Assembly: GCA_008694505.1 (NCBI GenBank)
Contig: VZDJ01000219.1
Coordinates: 13,402,514 to 13,466,513 of the forward strand
DNA length: 64,000 bases
Source of the DNA: Cyanoderma ruficeps
Taxonomy: Eukaryota; Chordata; Aves; Passeriformes; Timaliidae
Direction of reading: 5' to 3'
Translations under genes and position numbers: made by a program
Part shown: positions 22,664 to 36,591 of the stretch, piece after piece
How the letters are laid out: every line of letters starts with the position of its first letter
Position numbering within the stretch: the first letter of the stretch is position 1
The notes under the pieces: model-generated
What the model saw: the letters and a program-made list of their open reading frames with translations, nothing else
The model's database searches: none
Told to the model about the DNA's origin: nothing

Positions 22664-25446
22664 AAAGGGGTTTAGGGCCAGTAGAAATGCCATCCCTGAT
22701 TGTTTCCTTCTTGGTAAGGAAACATGACTTCCTTGAGAAAGAGATGAACAGCAGGTTGAAAAAGAGAAAGGCAAGACAACTACGACACACAGACATGGGG
22801 TGGAAACCAAGAATAATACACCTTTCCAGGCTGAGATGGCTTCCTGGATCAACCAAACCCCTCGAGGGCTCCGGCTGAAAAGACAGCACAAAAAAACGAC
22901 AAAATGACAACCCCTCTCTTCAACCCTTCAGTGGGAGGCTGATTTGGGCCGTAGCACTCAGATTTCTGTGGAGATCCCTCTTCTCACAGAGAATTTATGG
23001 ATCTGCAGTACAATTAATTCCCTCCCAAGGCAGGTAGCAGGCAGGAATAAGTCTGTCTTTTCACAGCCCCTTTGAAAACGTGGCTGTCACACCAAAACCA
23101 CTCTCCCTTTTTATTTCTTTTTTTGCTCTAAACCTCTCACAGCAGCTAACTCTGCATTTTTAGGCAGGGTTAAGTTTTATGCCTGCTCTGTAAAGTGAAA
23201 GAAGACTAAGTTGGCCTTAGAGGAATTATTTCATGCCAGAACTGTTTCCTTGCCACTGCACAGGGAATACGAGCGGGTTAAAGCAGTTACCAAACTTTGT
23301 TTGCCCTTCTGCTTGTTTGCTGGTCGTGCCCCTCCCCATCTATCAGCAAGGAGCTGCGAACTGGAGATAAATTCCAGTGAAATATCTCCGCTGGTTTCCC
23401 CCATTTGTCAAGTCCTCCTTGCAAAGGGGGTCAGAGCGTGGCTTGCAAACCTCAAATCTCAAGGAGCCAAGAAGGCATGAGGTCACTATTTCTCCACACA
23501 CACCAACTCCTGACTGAACAAAGAGCTTGCCTGTTCTTTACAAAGTCCACTCACGACACACTCACCAGTAAACCCAGTTACAACGTGGAAGAGAGAATTT
23601 CTAACGTTACACGCTGTGCTTGTCATGTCCCAGAAATGACACACAGGCAGCCCATGCAGGCGTTAAGCTTTTAAAAACTCAGTCTGGGGGGAAAAAAAGA
23701 AAAAAAGAAGGTGCTTTTTGTCAAAAGAAGATGAAATACTCTGTCTGTTACACTGGTTTTCTTCTTCGGGTGGACAGAAAAACTGCTGCACTGTGCGTTT
23801 CTGGGAACATCCATTCAAAACAACAATCCCAGATGGCTTCTGATGACAACAACATCAAAAAAACTGTGGAAGATACACAGAGAGCAAGGCAGGTGCCAAA
23901 CACAGCCCTGGACAGTCAAGCCTGTGGCAGCATCCATTTGGTTTTTTGATAAGAGTCACTTTGAGGCAGGTCTGTCTGATAACAGGCTTGAAAACATCCA
24001 CTGCCTTTACTTGGAGAGCGTCTGTCATTTAGACATCCTAAACAAATTCATTTTTAGGCCACATCCCTCAGAATTACACAAGCCTCTCTAATTACTTCAT
24101 GCAGATATCAGTGAATCCAGCCAACTACAGTTTCTATTTAAGAGCCTTTAAAGAGAGAATCATCCCCAGCTCTGAGCATTGCTTTTCCCTGGAGACAAGG
24201 GCATAACCTTGGGATTTGTCACTCACACACTTCTGCTCTTCCTCGTACCATTTCCTTGAACCTTTTTGTTGTTTGACTGCACCCCAGAGAGCAGGGATGG
24301 TTGGTTCCATCCCCTTCATCTGGGCTCCCCACAGGACCAACAAGACAACCAGCTCTCCCCACGGGGTTTGTAGAACTGGGTCTGTGTTGAAGTTTGATCT
24401 CACGGCAGAGGAGCTGCAGCAGCAATTCAGGAAACCAAGGCAGGTGTGGAGCAAGAAGAGAATGAGCAACCTCAGCCCCACTTCAGGAAACACGTCTGAG
24501 TGCATGTGAAACGGGCTGGAACAATGGCTCTGAAGAGTCTTCCCCCATCCCACCACACAGCTTTGTTTCCTCATATTTCTGCTGCTCCCACCTCTGGAAG
24601 ACCCTTTCCTAGAGACAGCAGAGGAGTTTCTGGACTATGATTCATTCAGTAGCTGCTACTATTAAGGCTCTTAGCAGAGATACCAATTACAGCTGAGAAT
24701 CCACTTTGCATAAAACACTTCATCATTTTTCAGGAGAACATGGGAAGCAGAGAGAAACTTAGTCATGGTAAATATAGCTTGGATTAAGTCCATCTGACAT
24801 CCAAAGATGACTGTGCACAAACAGACTCCCTTTTCTCTCTCCAGGAACACTCCAGAGGAGGTTGGTGTTAGGAAGAGGAGATCAGAGTTTCAGCACCCTG
24901 TCTCAGAAGCTTCCCTTGTCCCCTTCCCCAAATCAACTCAGCTTGGGAGGAGAAGAGGAGGAAAAACCCCAGGCCACAATGGGTATTTTCCCTGTGAATT
25001 CATGGTATCAAAAGGAAACTCTGCCTGCTGTCAGAGCAGGATCACTCAGGCTGGAGACACAAATGGAACCGCCCTGGCTTTAATCCCCAGTGGTATTTCT
25101 AGAGAAACCTTCCCACCAGAGGCATGCTGCTCAGGGACAGGAGCATTTCTGTGTGCCCTGCTGACTGCTCGGGCAAAGCTTCTCTGGCCAGCTCGGCAAA
25201 GCTTGAGAATTACAAGTGCCCAAGAGAAAAAACTGGCTTGCCACAGCTCGAGCTCTGTGATCAGCCACTGGAACAGCCAGGGATGGCATTCCCCATCCTC
25301 TCCCCAGCACCCAAAACATAAATATGAACTAAACCAGAGTCTCAGGCTGTAGCTTCTAGATCAGGAATGGAAACCTGGAGCTCCTCCTCCTCAGTGGAGG
25401 CTGAGGAGCTGAGGAAGAGACTTGATGTCTCAACACAGACCAAAAA

Positions 25447-25460
25447 ATATATATATATAG
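25447..25460. repeat. Short (AT)n tract
   Basis: Alternating A and T for about 14 bases (aatatatatatata) in intron 1. Confidence 0.8.
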
Positions 25461-27444
25461 ATGGGGCTAGAAAAAATAAGAGAAACTACGATGGCATAGA
25501 GAATATTCCAGGGGTACTGAAAAAAAATAGATTTTAAATAAAAATCCAATCACTTAGCTAAGAACTTCCAAGTTAACAGGCAGCAACTGTTCCTCTGTAT
25601 CCTTGGGTCACTGCTCCCAAACAATGGCTTTGGGACAATCCATCCCAGCTTGGTCACCAAAGGCTGGGCAAGAGCAGCCCAAGCACACCAGCTGAGGAGC
25701 ACAAGCCATCAGGTGGCTTTTAACCTCTTCAGAGGCCATTTAGGTCGAAATAAAACCAAGCAGGCTTAGACACAGTCTCACTGCTCTAAAAGCAGGCAGG
25801 TACTTGTATTAGAACACACATTCCATTCATTCCCTCCTACAAAGCACATCAGACACTCGTAGTAAGATCTTGAAAAGCAAAGCTGTTACTTGTGTAGAAT
25901 GGATAAATCTAAAGCCACCAATTTAGCTTTCAACGTGACAGCTCAAGCTGAGGGGAACACAGAGGTAGAACAAACAGCACAGCTGTGTCAGGTTTGCACA
26001 CACGGCGCTCTTTGGATTAGCAAAATACCATTTACTTAAAAAATAAAAATAAAATCCCCGACGCCTGTCTGAAGTAGTTGGGGGGAGTTTTACTGCCGAC
26101 AATTGTTGAAACCATCCTTAGAACTCCTGTGCCCAGGAGCAGAGATAAAAAGATTAACCTCTTTACTTGTTAAATAGATCTTATTCAGCAGTGTAACAGC
26201 TGAGGTGTGCAGAGACTGCCTGAAAGATCCAATTCCATGTGTCTGAGGACAGAATATGTGAAGTAAAAGAGTAAAAAAGAAAGCTGGAGAACAGCTGGGG
26301 TCTGGGACACAGATAAGGCAGGAGCAGGACACAACTCCCCTCTGCTTGGTGACCCTGAGAGGGGCTGGGCATCACCAGACCGCTGCTGAGGAGGGGAATA
26401 AAAAGAACCCTGGGCAAGGGATTTGGATGCCCAGCAATGCCCTGGGCTGGATTATGTTCCCCAGGTGCCTGAGAGATGCTACAGGAAAAAAAAGACAGAC
26501 CTGCACTTGGAGCAAGTCTGTGAACTAGGGAAGGATGGGCTTTAACTGGGGAAATATCAAGAAAAGCCTGTCCTTTTAAAGCAAAGCCTCTTCTACTTGA
26601 CACTAAAAAAGTGGTGAGTTCCAATGCCCTCTGCATTTTCAGTTCCTGTAGTCCTTGCTGTACCTGTGCTGGGCAAAAATCCCCAATTCTGCTCCACAAA
26701 CCCAGCAAAGAAAGAAGAATCTATACACACAGTAAATTCATTCTGAAACAGCTGAGGAAGTAGAGCTGCCTTATTCTTACACCTTACTCTACATGTATAT
26801 AGAAAGCATTAATTTTCCTATTTTCATTGAGAAATATTAGCTCAAGATTTAATTCTGAAATCCTCCCTTGAGCTGTTTTTCTTCCCCACCCGAAGACAAG
26901 TGCATGTTCTGACAACTCTGCAAGAACACTTGGCTCCTACAACCCAGCACAGACAATAAAATCAATCACTCTTCTCCCAGTCCGACCAAGTAGGTGAAAA
27001 TCTGTTTGAACAGAACGGGAAAACAATGGTAGGAAGTCAGCAGCAGGGGCAGAAAATAGGAACCACTGACTTTTGAGCCCTTCATTCTGCTAATCCCTTG
27101 TTTAGATGACATTTCTGTTTCCTGTCTGCTGGCAGATGAGGACATGATGTGCAGAGAGCAGCTCAGGACAGCTCTGGCAGGGCCAGGCTGAGATCCCTCA
27201 GCCAGGATGAGCACTGGGAGCCAACAGACCCGAGTCTGTTCTGCTCCCAGCGCTGACTCACTGTGTAATTCCTGTTCCACTCAATTAAACCTTTCTTCTT
27301 CGGCTGGTTCATTTTGCACAGCAGCACCTGGCAACATCTGCCCACCTCTCCTCCGGCACGTGGGGATCTACGGATGGGAAATCTGCACATTTCTGAGGCT
27401 AAACCAGCAAAGCTCCCAGTTCTGCCTGAAGGAACGGCCGGGGT

Positions 27445-27655
27445 TGTGTTGAGGGGGTTTTGGGTTGGATATTAGGAAAAGGTTCTTCCCCCCAGAGAAC
27501 GTGGGGCATTGGCCAAGGCTGCCAGAGCTCCAGGAGAGTTTGGACAACGCTCCCAGGGATGCACAAGCTGGGATTGTGGGGGGTCTGTGCACGGCCAGGA
27601 GCTGGATCAATCCTGGTGGGTCCCTTCCAGCTCAGAACATTTTGTGATTTTCTCA
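27445..27655 (+). mobile_element. CR1 LINE 3' fragment
   Basis: It reads 'ttgggttggatattaggaaa', 'ggttcttccccccagagaac', 'ctccaggagagtttggacaa' and ends 'cccttccagctcagaacatt' 'ttgtgatttt', the plus-strand order of a CR1 3' region. Confidence 0.9.
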
Positions 27656-30600
27656 CTCTTTGAAGGTCTGTCCAAGGAAAGGAGCAGGAAGGTGGCTTTA
27701 GGAAAACAAACGGGATGTGCTCTGCAAGAGCCCAGCTTGGTTCAGTACCGGCAGAGCAGTTTGTGAACGGTCCCGGTGGTTTTGTGAATTGGGACACAAA
27801 CTTCGAAGCATGTGCGAAGTAAGATAAGTGATCCTGCTAATCGCAGTTTCACAGAGAAAATAAACACTGAGTACACAAACACCAAAGCCTGGCCCTGAGC
27901 GGGAGCTGGAGATGCAAATACAGATCCAAAGCCGGACCGAAGGGCCGATACTTGTAAACACCAAGCAGTCATTAACACATTTTATAGGATTAACACCCGC
28001 AGATAATGCACACATCATTAAGCAATCAGCCAGTCCCATTTACACACAATGGGACATGAACACACAGAACCTCAGCTTTGCCGGACAAACTCTCAAGGCT
28101 TCAGAATTACATGGGAAACTGTTTAATCCTCAGTTACTCTGAGCAAGCTCTGATATGAGAAGGACCAGACAGGGATGTGGAGGGGCTGGTGGAGTTTTAA
28201 ACCAGTTTGTCTGGACTGCAAGCAGGTGAAGAGTGCAACTTTTCAAACGCTGTACGACTGACTTCTCACTCACATCACACCAGTTTTCAAAGCAAACGGG
28301 ATTTTTTTTTTCTGACCTGCTGACTCTCCACACTTACAAACCCAGGAGTGAAATGCAGGAATACGTTTCCTTGCCAGCCAGCTCCTCCCTCTTAATTCCA
28401 GTTCCAAGAACATAATGAAACTAACAGAGGAAGTGTCTGAAACGAGGAGGAGTATTGAGAACAAGAAAACAAGGTTAGGCCAGGAGGACTCATTAATTAT
28501 ATAATCCAGCCTTTGGGTAACTGGACATTTAGGGAACGGGGCTGAGAGAACCTCGGAGGCACCTGAGCCCATTATGTCATCTGGCCTGCTGGTTCCTTCG
28601 CAGGTACAGGATCTGCATAGGGACAGAAAAACAAACCCATTTATTTCTAGGACAAAACACTTTCAAATCCTCACAGCAGCTGCTGAAAAAAAAAGGCACG
28701 AAAATTCATACATTCTGCTCCCACTTAAAGTGATTCCTTTCCAAGGAGCCAGTTCCCTTTTTTCCTCCTTTCTGCCCGCTCTGTGCCTCTACTGTGCTGT
28801 CCTGCAAAACACTTTTTTGTCTACCACGAGCCAAATTTTGTGGTTTTATTCTTCCAGTGCATATCAAGCCTGTTCTCTCAGGAGTATACACAGCAATCGT
28901 ATTGCTGCAATATGCCAAAAGTGCAACTTTTTTTTTTTTTAAGGTGACATTGAAGGATGGAAGACAGGATGCGGTACATCACTTTTCCCTTCAAAATAAA
29001 ATGTGAGGCTCAAACACATTCCAAAGGCAATTAGGAGGAGGAGGAAAGTATAATCACAAATACTCAAAGGTGGACTCTTGCCAGCAAGCATTTTATTTCC
29101 TTTTAGGCAGTAAAGCAGGTGTCAAAATGAAGGATGGAAGAGAAATGTATTTTTAATAAAGTGAGCAAATTACACTCTGCTTCATCAAAACACAGAGAAA
29201 AGTGTCATGAAGAAAAAATGTCCAAGTAAGGGGACTGGTATTTACAGGGACCCAGCCCTTTGCTGGGCTGTAAGAGCCACTGTGCTCCTGAGTGGGAGCA
29301 GCATTTTCTGAACACAGAGAATGGGGAAGAGCACTAAACTAAAATATATATGGCTGCTCCACAAACTGAGCAGATTGTTCAGCTATTGGAATGCCATAAG
29401 CTGACTGTAACCCTTCCTGGCCCAGAGCCTTCAACTCGGAGATTTCTGTTCCTGCAGCTCCCCAGCACATCCCATCCCTTCATGATCCCCTTGGTCCTGA
29501 GCATTTCTCCTTTTCCTAATGCCAGCTCAGGGCTCTCAGCCTCCTGCCGCATCCCCTTCCCACAAACAAACAAACAAAAGTCCTGATCTGCAGCAGACAT
29601 TGAACAAAACTCAAAGCTGGACTGTGATTTCCAAGAATTTACCTACACACAACCATAGAGCTGTGGAAAAAAAAAGAAAAGAGCTGTACCATAGTCTTTC
29701 CCACAACTTCCAGGAATCACAAAACACGGAGGCTCTGCTGCTGCCCTGCACTGCTGAACACCTCGAAACAAGATCTGGGAAGAACTATTTTAGCATCAGA
29801 GATGTGCAGGTTTTATTTGGGGAAGTTTCTTCCTGGTTTAAGTCCAGCTGGACTTGCTCAGCACAAAAATCAGAGATTGGTACAAAAGAGCATGAACAAA
29901 TCCAACATCTGGGGAATCAGAAAAACAAAAAGGGGAGAGAGAGGGATATGTGAAGAAAACAACTCCATATTCATAAGGCTTCCCTCAAAAGCACCCAGGC
30001 CAATCCATACCTACTGCAGAGAGAGATTTCTCCATATCACTAAAAGAAACTCCAATCCCATACGAGGAATTAAAATAGAAATACTTTCCCAGAATATCAA
30101 TAACTCTGCAGTGACCAGGTCGGGTTCTCCCATTTAAATTCCAGTCCAAGAAGACAAGAATTTCTGTACAAGCTTCTACAACTCAGTCCTGGTTTTTATT
30201 TGCATGTAAGTGTGTTACCTACAAGCAAGCACAACTCTTCTGCATCACCTGGCTTCCGAGTCAAGTTCCTGATTTGACACAATTTCCAAAAAATACCTGT
30301 ATGGATGCCTACTAAAAAAACCACAACTGATACAGACTCAAGAGCTGCAGCTTGCAGGTTTACCTCTGGGTTTTGGCCCAGATATAACCTGTTCTAATGC
30401 AGCAGCCACATTCAGATTTCAGTGCAGTTGGGTCACGCTTCATTTAGAATGACACGGAATCCAAGCAAGGCTCAAAGACTTCACCTTTAGCAGAAAAAGA
30501 AGTCACATTTACATTATTGATGTTTTAGGGGGGAACACAGTGGTTTACAGAGAGGGACAATTTGGAAGCCAGGTGATCTGCTTTAAGACAGAATTGTTAA

Positions 30601-30861
30601 ATAAACACGGAGAAACAATGACCTCCTGAAATCCTGTCAGCAGTCATACAGGCCTGCACATTTGAACACAACATTTTGAAGGCTCTTCTATTACACGCCA
30701 ATCTTTCTGGCTTCTCTGAATTAAACTAAATACATCTCATTTGGAAACAGCCTACAAAAAAAAAACCAAAAAACCACCAAACAGAAAAGCAAACATCCAA
30801 ACACAATTCAGTGAGTTGCACTGGGCAACTACATCTTGTGTGTGTGTCTGCCATGATTATT

Positions 30862-30938
30862 ACTGAAATACTCAGACATTTCAGTATAAAGAAGATTTAC
30901 AACTGAAATGCTCGGGCATTTCAGTATAAGGAAGATTT
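30862..30938. repeat. Tandem duplication of a hairpin, period 40 bp
   Basis: Two copies of ACTGAAAT..TC.G.CATTTCAGT followed by ATAAAGAAGATTT-like sequence. The right copy (30902-30925) is a perfect 10-bp inverted repeat with a TCGG loop; the left copy (30862-30885) has one arm mismatch. Confidence 0.85.
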
Positions 30939-31829
30939 TTGTAGATTGCGGCAAGGCTGTGGTTAATTTTTTGGCAGACCGAGTTTTCCATTTCGAGAGC
31001 AGCTGGCTCAGTACAGGAATACCTAGACATCACTTCAGGGCTTGTGCTTGGATAGAAGACAAGAAAAACAGATGATTCTCCAGTTCTCTGTTCATTGCGA
31101 GACTATTCTTTCCTCACCACCTCCACCATTTGAACTGCATGCCTAAAAAACACACCAGCACCCTTCAAAATACAGGCTCAACAACATCCACAGCTCCCAG
31201 TCCAGGCTGGTGGCATTGCCCCAGCTCTGTTTACAGTGTGATTCAGTCATTTTCACAGCAGTCAACTATGATGGCATGAAGGAAGCATCTGTGTCACCAC
31301 GGGCTGAACAAAGGAGGACAGTTAAAAGTTCAGAAGGAACAATGCAAAACTTCCCTACAAAGCCAAACTTTAATGTTTCCCTACTTAATTCACGAAGAAA
31401 AAAAAATACAACTCTGCTCCAGTGGTATTTTGAGAGAAATGATGGAGTAGGGAGACTTAGGAAGAAATATTTACACACATGCACACCATGCATAATCAGT
31501 TATTTGCGGCACAAACATCAATAGACCCTGTCTGTACAGCTCAGCTCGCCCATCTGCCTGCTGTGACTGCAGAATAATTCCTCAGGTGCCCTCAAAAGGC
31601 CATTGTGGAGCCCAAGTCAGTGCTTGGCACTGCCTGGCACCCAAATCCACGTCGGTCATTACGTAAGGTGGCAGCAATGGCACTTGGAAGGGTTGTTTAC
31701 CAGGGGCATTGCACAACGAGAACTGGAACGGGCTCGGCAGACGTGGCCGCAGGTGGGGACGGAGCTGCAGGGACTGCTGAAATGAAACAAGCTCAGTCTG
31801 GCAGAGCCCGGGGTAATAACGCCAAGGTT

Positions 31830-31900
31830 TGGGGCTGGACTCGACCATCCTCGCGGGTTCCTCCCAGCTGAGAAGGTTCTGTGATTCTGTAAATCTGTAA
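31830..31900 (+). mobile_element. CR1 LINE 3' end fragment (old)
   Basis: It contains ctggactcgaccatcctcgc followed by 'aaggttctgtgattctgtaa', the CR1 3' end. The sequence upstream to about 31735 may belong to the same element but is too diverged to be sure. Confidence 0.78.
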
Positions 31901-34900
31901 CTACCCAAATCGGAGCTGTGCTGCGGCCCCGAGACATTAATTTAGGAAGTGGCGGCTACCGGCTCTATCACAGACAGGAATTAATATCTTGGACAAAAAT
32001 CACTGCAAGCTTAGTGCTCTTAGCAAAGGGAGTATGTTTGGGTTTAGACTAAGAGCTGTGATGGGGAATAGACAGGCTGATGCTCACACTTGTGACCTGG
32101 CACAGTTGTGAAATTGATTCCTGACCAGATTAATGAAGCACAAACCAGATTTTAGGTGATTTTGAGTCTATGGAAAAAAATCGTTTCCAAACTAAACACC
32201 CCTCAGCCACCTTCTCATTCACGTGTGAGCTTAAGGCAAATAACTTGATTTTAGCCTTCAGGCTTCAGAAAAGAAGGCACAAAACTGTCTTTCGTGGTCC
32301 CCCCATTTTTCTTTTGGTCAGGAATCAATTTCACAAACGTGCCAGGTCCCCAGTGTGAGCATCAGTTTGTCCATTCACCACCACCACCACTCTTAGGTCT
32401 AATTTAAAACCAAACACACTCCCTTTGCTAAGAGCAGGAAGGTTGGAGTTTGTCAGCTTTGGTTAAGATTGAAAAAACTGATTAAAAAAATACCCTTCAG
32501 GAACTAAAGCAGAGACTTGCCTGTGTCCCACAACAATAAAAATGATCCCTAGGTCTGAATCAGCACACCCACACTAAAATATCATTTATCACAGACATGC
32601 CAAAGAACAGCTGACAGTGGGGGCCTGTCGTACTGTGCAGATGGAATAAGAGTTTTTGCTTTCCATTCTAGATCAGCATTTAAATCTAAATCCTTTCTAA
32701 GCCTGGCTCCTTTCCCATGACCTTCAAAATCCGGGTACAGCGCATTGTGATTTCATACAGGTTATCACACTGTGAAAACAAAAAACCAACCAAACCCCAA
32801 AACCAAACAAGGAACAATAATAAAAAAAACCCAAACCTAATGAAAACATCACAATGATTAACTATGGGAAATAAATTCTGAATTTCTCGGTTACACATAA
32901 AAATAAGGATTCACAGGTATTAGTGTGCCAAACACCTGGCCAGGGCACAACTGTGAATTACCCAGAATTAGAACAAGAACTTGATTTCAGAGTAGTGTAT
33001 TTTAGTTTTTCTCAACTAAAGTGACCAAGGTGGTTCAGAAGTTTCAGTATCTTACAAACCCATCAGTAACTCTTCCATGCAAATAGGCAGGTGCAAAGAA
33101 AAGCCACCAGAGTCAAGGGAACTTGCAGCAATTCTTCTCTCCACCATGTCCACCTCCACTGCAAGGGAGTCACTCCATTTTCACATCTGTAATTCTCTTT
33201 TCTATTTGTGTCACTCTCAGCTCCTGAGCAGTTTGGAGTCCCAGCACCAGCTCAGCCTCCTGCTGACAGGATCACACCACATGTGGGAACCCTTCTGGCG
33301 GCCTCACAACCACCACTCAAGACGACCCAGGCTCAGAGTTTAATCTAATTATGATCTGAACCATCCTCAGAGCTGCAAGAGTGCAGGTGACACCGGATCT
33401 TAGAGGCTCCAAGGGGAAATATCCTTTCAGCTCCAGTGAGAGAACTCAAAATCCCCAATCAAACACACACAAAGCTGCTTTGATGACACGAGTTCCGAAA
33501 ACCAGGAGATGGGCAAGAAGGGAAAAAAAAATCTGTCTGTCTCTTTCAGCCAAATGGGTGTTAAAAAAGAAAGAACCAGGCCTTCTGGAAATACCAACTG
33601 ATTTAGTAGTTCTGTAGGAGGGCTGGTGTCTTGTGACATGCACTGAACAGACCTGTACTGAAGGCTCCCATCTGGAAGCTGAAATCTTGGTCCTGGACCA
33701 ACATCACAGCAGGACTGGGGGGATTAGTCTGAACAAAATGCTTTGATAAATGAAAAGCATTAAGTAAATACTGAGTATTATTAAAACCCTGAAGATACTT
33801 GAGACAGAATAATTATTATTCATGTGAGATTACTGTGAAAATATTGGCTTATTTATGAATTAAATGCAGTTTGTATTAGGAAAGGGAACCACTGGCATGA
33901 CAAGAAAACAGAAGTCCTACAGAGAAAAAAAAACCTGCTCAAAAAAGTACAGGTAACAAACCAAGTTACTTCCATATCAGACTGGCTGATGGAGACAACT
34001 TCCAAAAAAGATTTTTAAACAATTTCTGTTCTTCAATCTAGCCAAATTTAAGAGCAAAGAGATTTAGTCCCATGAAAGTAAATGATTTCTTTGCCTTTTA
34101 GTTGGTGAAGAACAGGGACATTTTTGGTCCTGGGTTGTTTTAATTACTTGTCATTTGTGTCTCCATCATCTCCAGATGAGCTTTGGGCAACCTATTCCTC
34201 TTAGAGCTGCTTTGTGTGGAAACAGAGCTCAAAGCCTAAACTTCCAGCTGCTCTACAATGCCCCTCTCTACACCTGCTGCCAGCTGTCAACATCCTGCCA
34301 CCCCCAAAATACCAAAAATAAAGCTCTAAGAAAGGGGAGGACACAAAAACCAACAGAACCTTCCCAAATGTCCTTGGCAGAGCAGCTAAGGACAGAATCC
34401 CTTCAGATGCAACGTGAAATGTGCGGCCTCCAGGAGAACACACCGCCTTTCCACGTGGAATTTTGGACTCCAGAAGATATGCAGGGGCATTCCTAGAAGT
34501 TTCTTAACAATCCAAACCTCTAGTAACACACACAGGCATGTAAAAGACAGGGCACCAAAGTGTAACTGCCAAAGGGAACATCCAGCTGAGAGAAAAAACT
34601 TCGCAATTTACATGGTGAAAATGTCATTTCTTCATTCAGAAACCTACTCAAGGTGGTGACCTTATTTCTCCAAGAGCCTCGTATTGCATGTCCTGGAGTT
34701 GTCAGGAAGTACCTGTGCATTTTTTTTTAACGTGTGCATCATACTTTACCTACAACAGTAAGACTTTCCAGCCTCAGCAGATTTTGTTCCGCCGCCTGCA
34801 CTATGAACAAAACCCACAACAGCTAAAAAGGGCTCTAACCTTTGCAAACCTTTTGGTCCTGAACTCTGTTCATGCTTCTAAAAGAGGAAAGTGGTTTGCT

Positions 34901-36117
34901 GCACGTGACAAAAGCCGCTCTGTACTTCAAATGTGAAATTCCTGTTCTCAATGGCAGCTTTTGAAAAATTCATCCTTGCAGAAAAGCTGAAGTTCAGCGA
35001 GCTAACGTTATTTGAGGAAGGGCTTTGAAGTGTCTATTTCTAATCCTCCACTCTGAACGACAAAGAAGTTATTTGTAATTGTGAATCTTTAAAATGCAGA
35101 TCTGAACTGATGCGTCTGTTTTCATAACTCATTAACACAAACCCTGCAATTCAGCTTTTACTGAACGTCTTTGTTCCACTCCAAAGTGAAGCACTAGAGC
35201 TGTCTCTTAAGTTGATTATGGCTCTTGGCGAGCCAGTGTTTCCACACGCACGTTCTGAGACACAACAGAAATCACATTTTCAAAGACACCAGAAATAACA
35301 TTTTCTTTATCTGCCATTACACAGCGACAGCCACAACCCAGGATCTCTCATTGTTCATGTGTTTTACACGTCTGAAAACGGATGGCAATAGGATTCGCAG
35401 CTGGCAGAATGTCTCCAAAGAAGGAATTTTTCTATCAAATTTTAGACAAAAAAGGCAGAAACGAGGCTCTGGGCCCCGGATCCCACATGATCCAGCAGAT
35501 GCTGTTTCCAGCTTCAGCAAGTTTTCATTCAGAAGCAACTGCCTCCATGTTCAACAATGCCCCATGGATCACACAGGACCCTGTGAGCCTGTATAAATGA
35601 GAGGCCTGGTTTAGAATTACAGCAAAAATATAATGCACAACTTTCTCTTTGGGAGAACTAAAACACTGCACTATCACTATTTCCCATCTCAAGGGGGTGC
35701 ACGTGGAGGGGTCATGGTGATCCTACATGGAAAGGAACAGCAGTTCACTGTATGTTCCCCAAAATGAGTGCGTTTTTTATCGTAATATTTATGTTGTAGT
35801 AAAATCTGTACGAGAAAAGTCATCTGTGCATCTTCCCCTTGGCACCTCTGAACTCGGGAAGGTGCAAATTGTTGGTTCAAGAACAGCTCAAAAATGAAAA
35901 TGAACCCGCAGTTGCTATTTTGGCTCCAGTGAAGTCAGAGGGGTCTTTTTCACTTCTGCTTCGGTACCTGACACGGCCCAGGGGAGGAAGGAGCCACACA
36001 GAAAGGTCAAATCCTACAACTTGCACCTGCTCAAAATGGCAAGCCCAAAGGTGGAGGCGTGGATGTTGGTTCCCAGCCATCAGACACGTGGCACAGCCGT
36101 GGCACACGAAGCCTTCT

Positions 36118-36366
36118 GTGGGAGCCCCTCTGCAAAGAGTGACCCCTTAAAGATGCTCCAGGAGCTCCATCCTAAGTAGTGACCCCTAAAGCCACCGCGG
36201 GAGCCCCACTGTGATCTCCTAAAGCTACTGTGGGAACGCCACCGTAAGAAATTCCCCCTGAAGCTGAACCCCAGTGTAAGGAACGATGCCCTAAAGCTGC
36301 CATGGGAGCAGCACCGTGACCTTCCAAAGGTGCTGCAGGAGTCCCACCACAAAAAGTGACCCTGCT
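36118..36366. repeat. Worn tandem repeat, units of about 33-41 bp
   Basis: About seven diverged units each carry GGGAGC(C/T)CCAC..., then a TGACCCCTAAAG-like part and a short CCACCG/CTGCCATG-like end. Unit length varies from about 33 to 41 bp. It lies at the edge of the CpG island in intron 1. A long minus-strand open frame crosses it and the gap, but that frame is low-complexity translation and not a gene. Confidence 0.65.
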
Positions 36367-36468
36367 CACAGAAAAGTGAGACCCCACACACCTGCGGGAG
36401 GAGCAGCAGCCCAGCACCTCCACCCCAACACCCGCATCCATCACCCCGAAGGTGCTGCTGTGCTCCCA

Positions 36469-36494
36469 NNNNNNNNNNNNNNNNNNNNNNNNNN
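36469..36494. other. Assembly gap (26 N) in intron 1
   Basis: Twenty-six N bases lie about 97 bp downstream (in gene direction) of coding exon 1, at the edge of the very G-rich island. The true length of the missing DNA is unknown. Exon 1 and its donor are intact, so the gap affects only intron 1 and the CpG island edge. Confidence 0.99.
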
Positions 36495-36591
36495 TCCCAC
36501 GCGCACCCGCGGGCGGGGGAGCGGCGCGGGGCGGCGGCGGCCGGTGCCGGCGGGGCGGGCGGGCTCTGTCGCGACTCTCGGCGACACTCAC

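Larger units (their letters stand above)
16388..36591 (-). other. ERGIC1: ERGIC1 intron 1 (about 20.2 kb)
   Basis: The intron runs from donor GTGAGT (36591) to acceptor CAG (16388). It has CR1 fragments near 20.5, 22.6, 27.5 and 31.9 kb, a (AAAAC)n tract at 16533-16560, an (AT)n tract at 25447-25460, a tandem hairpin at 30.9 kb, a worn tandem repeat at 36.12-36.37 kb and the 26-N gap. Otherwise I see unique non-coding sequence. No other exon is supported on either strand; the short open frames have no recognisable family and no splice context. Confidence 0.85.
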
